NCBI GenBank assembly: GCA_013335425.1
Contig: JAAXVQ010000141.1
Coordinates: forward strand, 1 to 6,034
Direction of reading: 5' to 3'
Origin: Candidatus Firestoneibacteriota bacterium
GTDB taxonomy: Bacteria; Oederibacteriota; JAAXVQ01
Length of the DNA: 6,034 nucleotides
The notes beneath the pieces were generated by a model, which saw nothing but the letters and a program-made list of their open reading frames with translations, ran no database searches and was not told the DNA's origin. Of this stretch, positions 4,779-6,034 are shown one piece after another. Position numbers and translations under genes: made by a program. Positions within the stretch are counted from its first letter, which is position 1; the number at the start of each line of letters is the position of its first letter.

Positions 4779-5483
4779 ATGAAGAAAAAATATTTGTTTA
4801 TGCTGGGAATGTTTTTTTTCTCGGGAGCGACCAATCTCGGCTGGGCGTTTTCCGTGGAGAACCATTGGAGCGTCAGCCTGGCAGGGGGAATTGTCCGGTT
4901 TCCTTATATTAATGTCATTGATCAGACCCGTGAGTATAGGCAAACCAGTATGCCGGACACCGGGTGGATGGGTTCGCTGAGCGCCGTCTACGGCGTTTCG
5001 CCGTCTTTCCAATTGGGCATGAGTCTGGAGTATCTTAATGTCGCCACGGAATATAAAGACCGGCTGGAAGTGTTTAGCGGGGATAGTTCGGGCAATTATC
5101 TGTCGGTGACTACCGAAGAACTGTGCGAGCAACATGAAATGCCCACCGGGATATTGAATTTTGTTGTCCGCGGTGCCATACCCTTGGGAGAACGTTTTAA
5201 CCTGGTCCCCAGCATCGGCTTAGGCCTGGCCGCAACCTACTATCATTATAGGTTATATATCGGCGACAAAGAATTTCTTCAAGACGACCTATCCCATACC
5301 AATTTCGGCGTCAATTGCAAGCCGGCTGTGGGAGCCGAGTTCCTGCTGACGGACTTGATTTCCCTCAGCGCCGAGATCGGCTACCGGGCGTTGGTGGTTT
5401 TTGATTTTAGGCAAAAGCTCAATCGGAACTACGACAACCTCAGCGGCCCTTTTTCCGGCGCCGCGGTCCATTTTAATTTTTAG
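4779..5483 (+). CDS. Outer-membrane beta-barrel protein (OmpA/porin-like fold)
   Basis: This 234-residue exported protein has a clear signal peptide: KKK at the start, the hydrophobic core YLFMLGMFFFSGA, and a probable signal peptidase I cut after GWA (residue 23). The mature part is built of alternating amphipathic beta strands with aromatic girdle residues, for example WSVSLAGGIVRF, GWMGSLSAVYGV, FQLGMSLEYLNV, ILNFVVRGAIPL, FNLVPSIGLGLAATYYHYRLYI, PAVGAEFLLTDLISLSAEIGYRAL and GAAVHFNF. It ends in phenylalanine, the usual BAM-recognition residue. About eight strands fit the length, like OmpA-type barrels (PF13505-like). No plug or peptidoglycan-binding domain is seen. Cysteines 116 and 180 could form a disulfide. 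The ATG at 4779 is chosen because the signal peptide starts there and AAGG (4768-4771) lies 7 bases upstream. The in-frame extension back to 4626 has no exported-protein character. Ligand and role are unknown. Confidence 0.85.
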   Translation: MKKKYLFMLGMFFFSGATNLGWAFSVENHWSVSLAGGIVRFPYINVIDQTREYRQTSMPDTGWMGSLSAVYGVSPSFQLGMSLEYLNVATEYKDRLEVFSGDSSGNYLSVTTEELCEQHEMPTGILNFVVRGAIPLGERFNLVPSIGLGLAATYYHYRLYIGDKEFLQDDLSHTNFGVNCKPAVGAEFLLTDLISLSAEIGYRALVVFDFRQKLNRNYDNLSGPFSGAAVHFNF

Positions 5484-5515
5484 AAAAAACGCCGCCGAGA
5501 GCGTGACCATTGCCG

Positions 5516-5544
5516 TTGCCACGCCGAGACCAGGCAAAGTTTTT
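5516..5544 (+). terminator. Weak candidate terminator after the beta-barrel gene
   Basis: TTGCC (5516-5520) pairs with GGCAA (5533-5537) around a 12-base loop, followed two bases later by five T (5540-5544). The stem has only five pairs, so termination would be inefficient. The two genes at this end may partly share a transcript. Confidence 0.25.
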
Positions 5545-5577
5545 AAAGAGCAATAAAGTCCATCAGGGAGTTATGCC

Positions 5578-6033
5578 ATGAAAAACATCCTTTTCGCGAT
5601 GCTGCTGACTGCAGCGGCAACCCATTTTGCCTTTTGTCAGGACACGCTCTATTTGACCAGTGGAGAAAAAATTGAAGCCGTGGTCAGTGACGTCGAAGTC
5701 AATGTGGTCAAATTTAAAAAATATGACAATCCCCAAGGCCCGACCTACACCTATGAGAAGCAGCAAATCGCCCAAATTGTTTACGCGAACGGGACCAACG
5801 ACGTCTTTGTGTCAGCCGCGGCCGCCCTGCGCCCGTTCGTTCAAGTTCACGCTTCAGCCCCGCCTCCGGCCTTTGGCCGGACATGCCGGGAGGAGACTCC
5901 CAGGGCCAGGGCGCCGCCTTGCCCCCAGTGCCCAGGCCGGCAATGCCGTCGCCGTTGCAAAGACCGCACGGGCTACTACCTTGACTCCGGTGGCGCGGCA
6001 CTGCAACCCCGATCTACTCAGGAACAGCGATGA
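5578..6033 (+). CDS. Exported small protein of unknown function; C-terminal third doubtful
   Basis: The 151-residue frame begins with a signal peptide (MKNILFAMLLTAAATHFAFC, cleavage around residues 18-20). The C20 context (FAFC) is not a standard lipobox. The mature N-terminus, DTLYLTSGEKIEAVVSDVEVNVVKFKKYDNPQGPTYTYEKQQIAQIVYANGTNDVF (22-77), is a familiar beta-rich module. It occurs at the start of many short exported proteins, especially in Bacteroidota, where it reads like DTIYLKNGEKIEAKV...YENGTKDVF. Its function is unknown. The start is well supported by AGGGAG (5565-5570), 7 bases before the ATG. From about residue 84 the sequence becomes arginine-, proline- and cysteine-rich (PCPQCPGRQCRRRC) and unlike this family, which suggests a frameshift or sequencing error. 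The frame two bases on stays open to the window end. The gene may therefore really continue beyond 6034. Confidence 0.75.
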   Translation: MKNILFAMLLTAAATHFAFCQDTLYLTSGEKIEAVVSDVEVNVVKFKKYDNPQGPTYTYEKQQIAQIVYANGTNDVFVSAAAALRPFVQVHASAPPPAFGRTCREETPRARAPPCPQCPGRQCRRRCKDRTGYYLDSGGAALQPRSTQEQR

Positions 6034-6034
6034 C

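Noticed and set aside
5870..5965. CPQCPGRQCRRRC as a zinc-binding motif in the exported protein
   Set aside because: It falls in the segment that appears to be in the wrong frame, and cysteine clusters arise readily from GC-rich out-of-frame reading.

Overview
The window looks like a chromosomal stretch from a Gram-negative bacterium of moderate GC content. The evidence is a signal-peptide-bearing outer-membrane beta-barrel protein with a C-terminal phenylalanine, a second exported protein, and strong AGGAGG-type ribosome binding sites. The taxon cannot be fixed from the sequence. The mix of small orphan families would fit a poorly sampled lineage, but that is inference.

Layout. Positions 2-235 hold the 3' end of an unrecognised plus-strand gene, closed by an intrinsic terminator (248-275). 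A DUF1801 (YdhG-like) gene follows at 291-680. Next is a REP-associated tyrosine transposase (RAYT, Y1/HUH family) at 822-1463, with a perfect 11-bp palindrome GTGCCAGGCAC 75 bp upstream and two degenerate copies 180-235 bp downstream. Positions 1464-2071 carry no confident gene: they hold the degenerate repeats, a start-less open frame and a short minus-strand reading frame with a membrane segment. Three minus-strand genes occupy 2072-4259, in transcription order a DUF2378-like protein (4259-3696), a membrane-anchored DUF6544 protein (3569-2709) and an SRPBCC/AHSA1 protein (2500-2072). Positions 4260-4778 are AT-rich and contain two more perfect copies of the palindrome facing each other 74 bp apart, a REPIN-like unit. 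The right end (4779-6033) encodes an outer-membrane beta-barrel protein and a small exported protein whose C-terminal third looks frame-disturbed.

The most interesting system is the RAYT together with its repeat family: one transposase gene and five full or degenerate repeats within about 3.7 kb. The paired inverted copies at 4366-4450 have the architecture expected of a mobile REPIN unit. An AT-rich tail beside one REPIN copy resembles the tail beside the degenerate repeat downstream of the RAYT, which suggests shared origin. The other genes are small, loosely related families without an obvious common pathway. The three minus-strand genes could be co-transcribed, but gaps of 126 and 208 bp leave this open.
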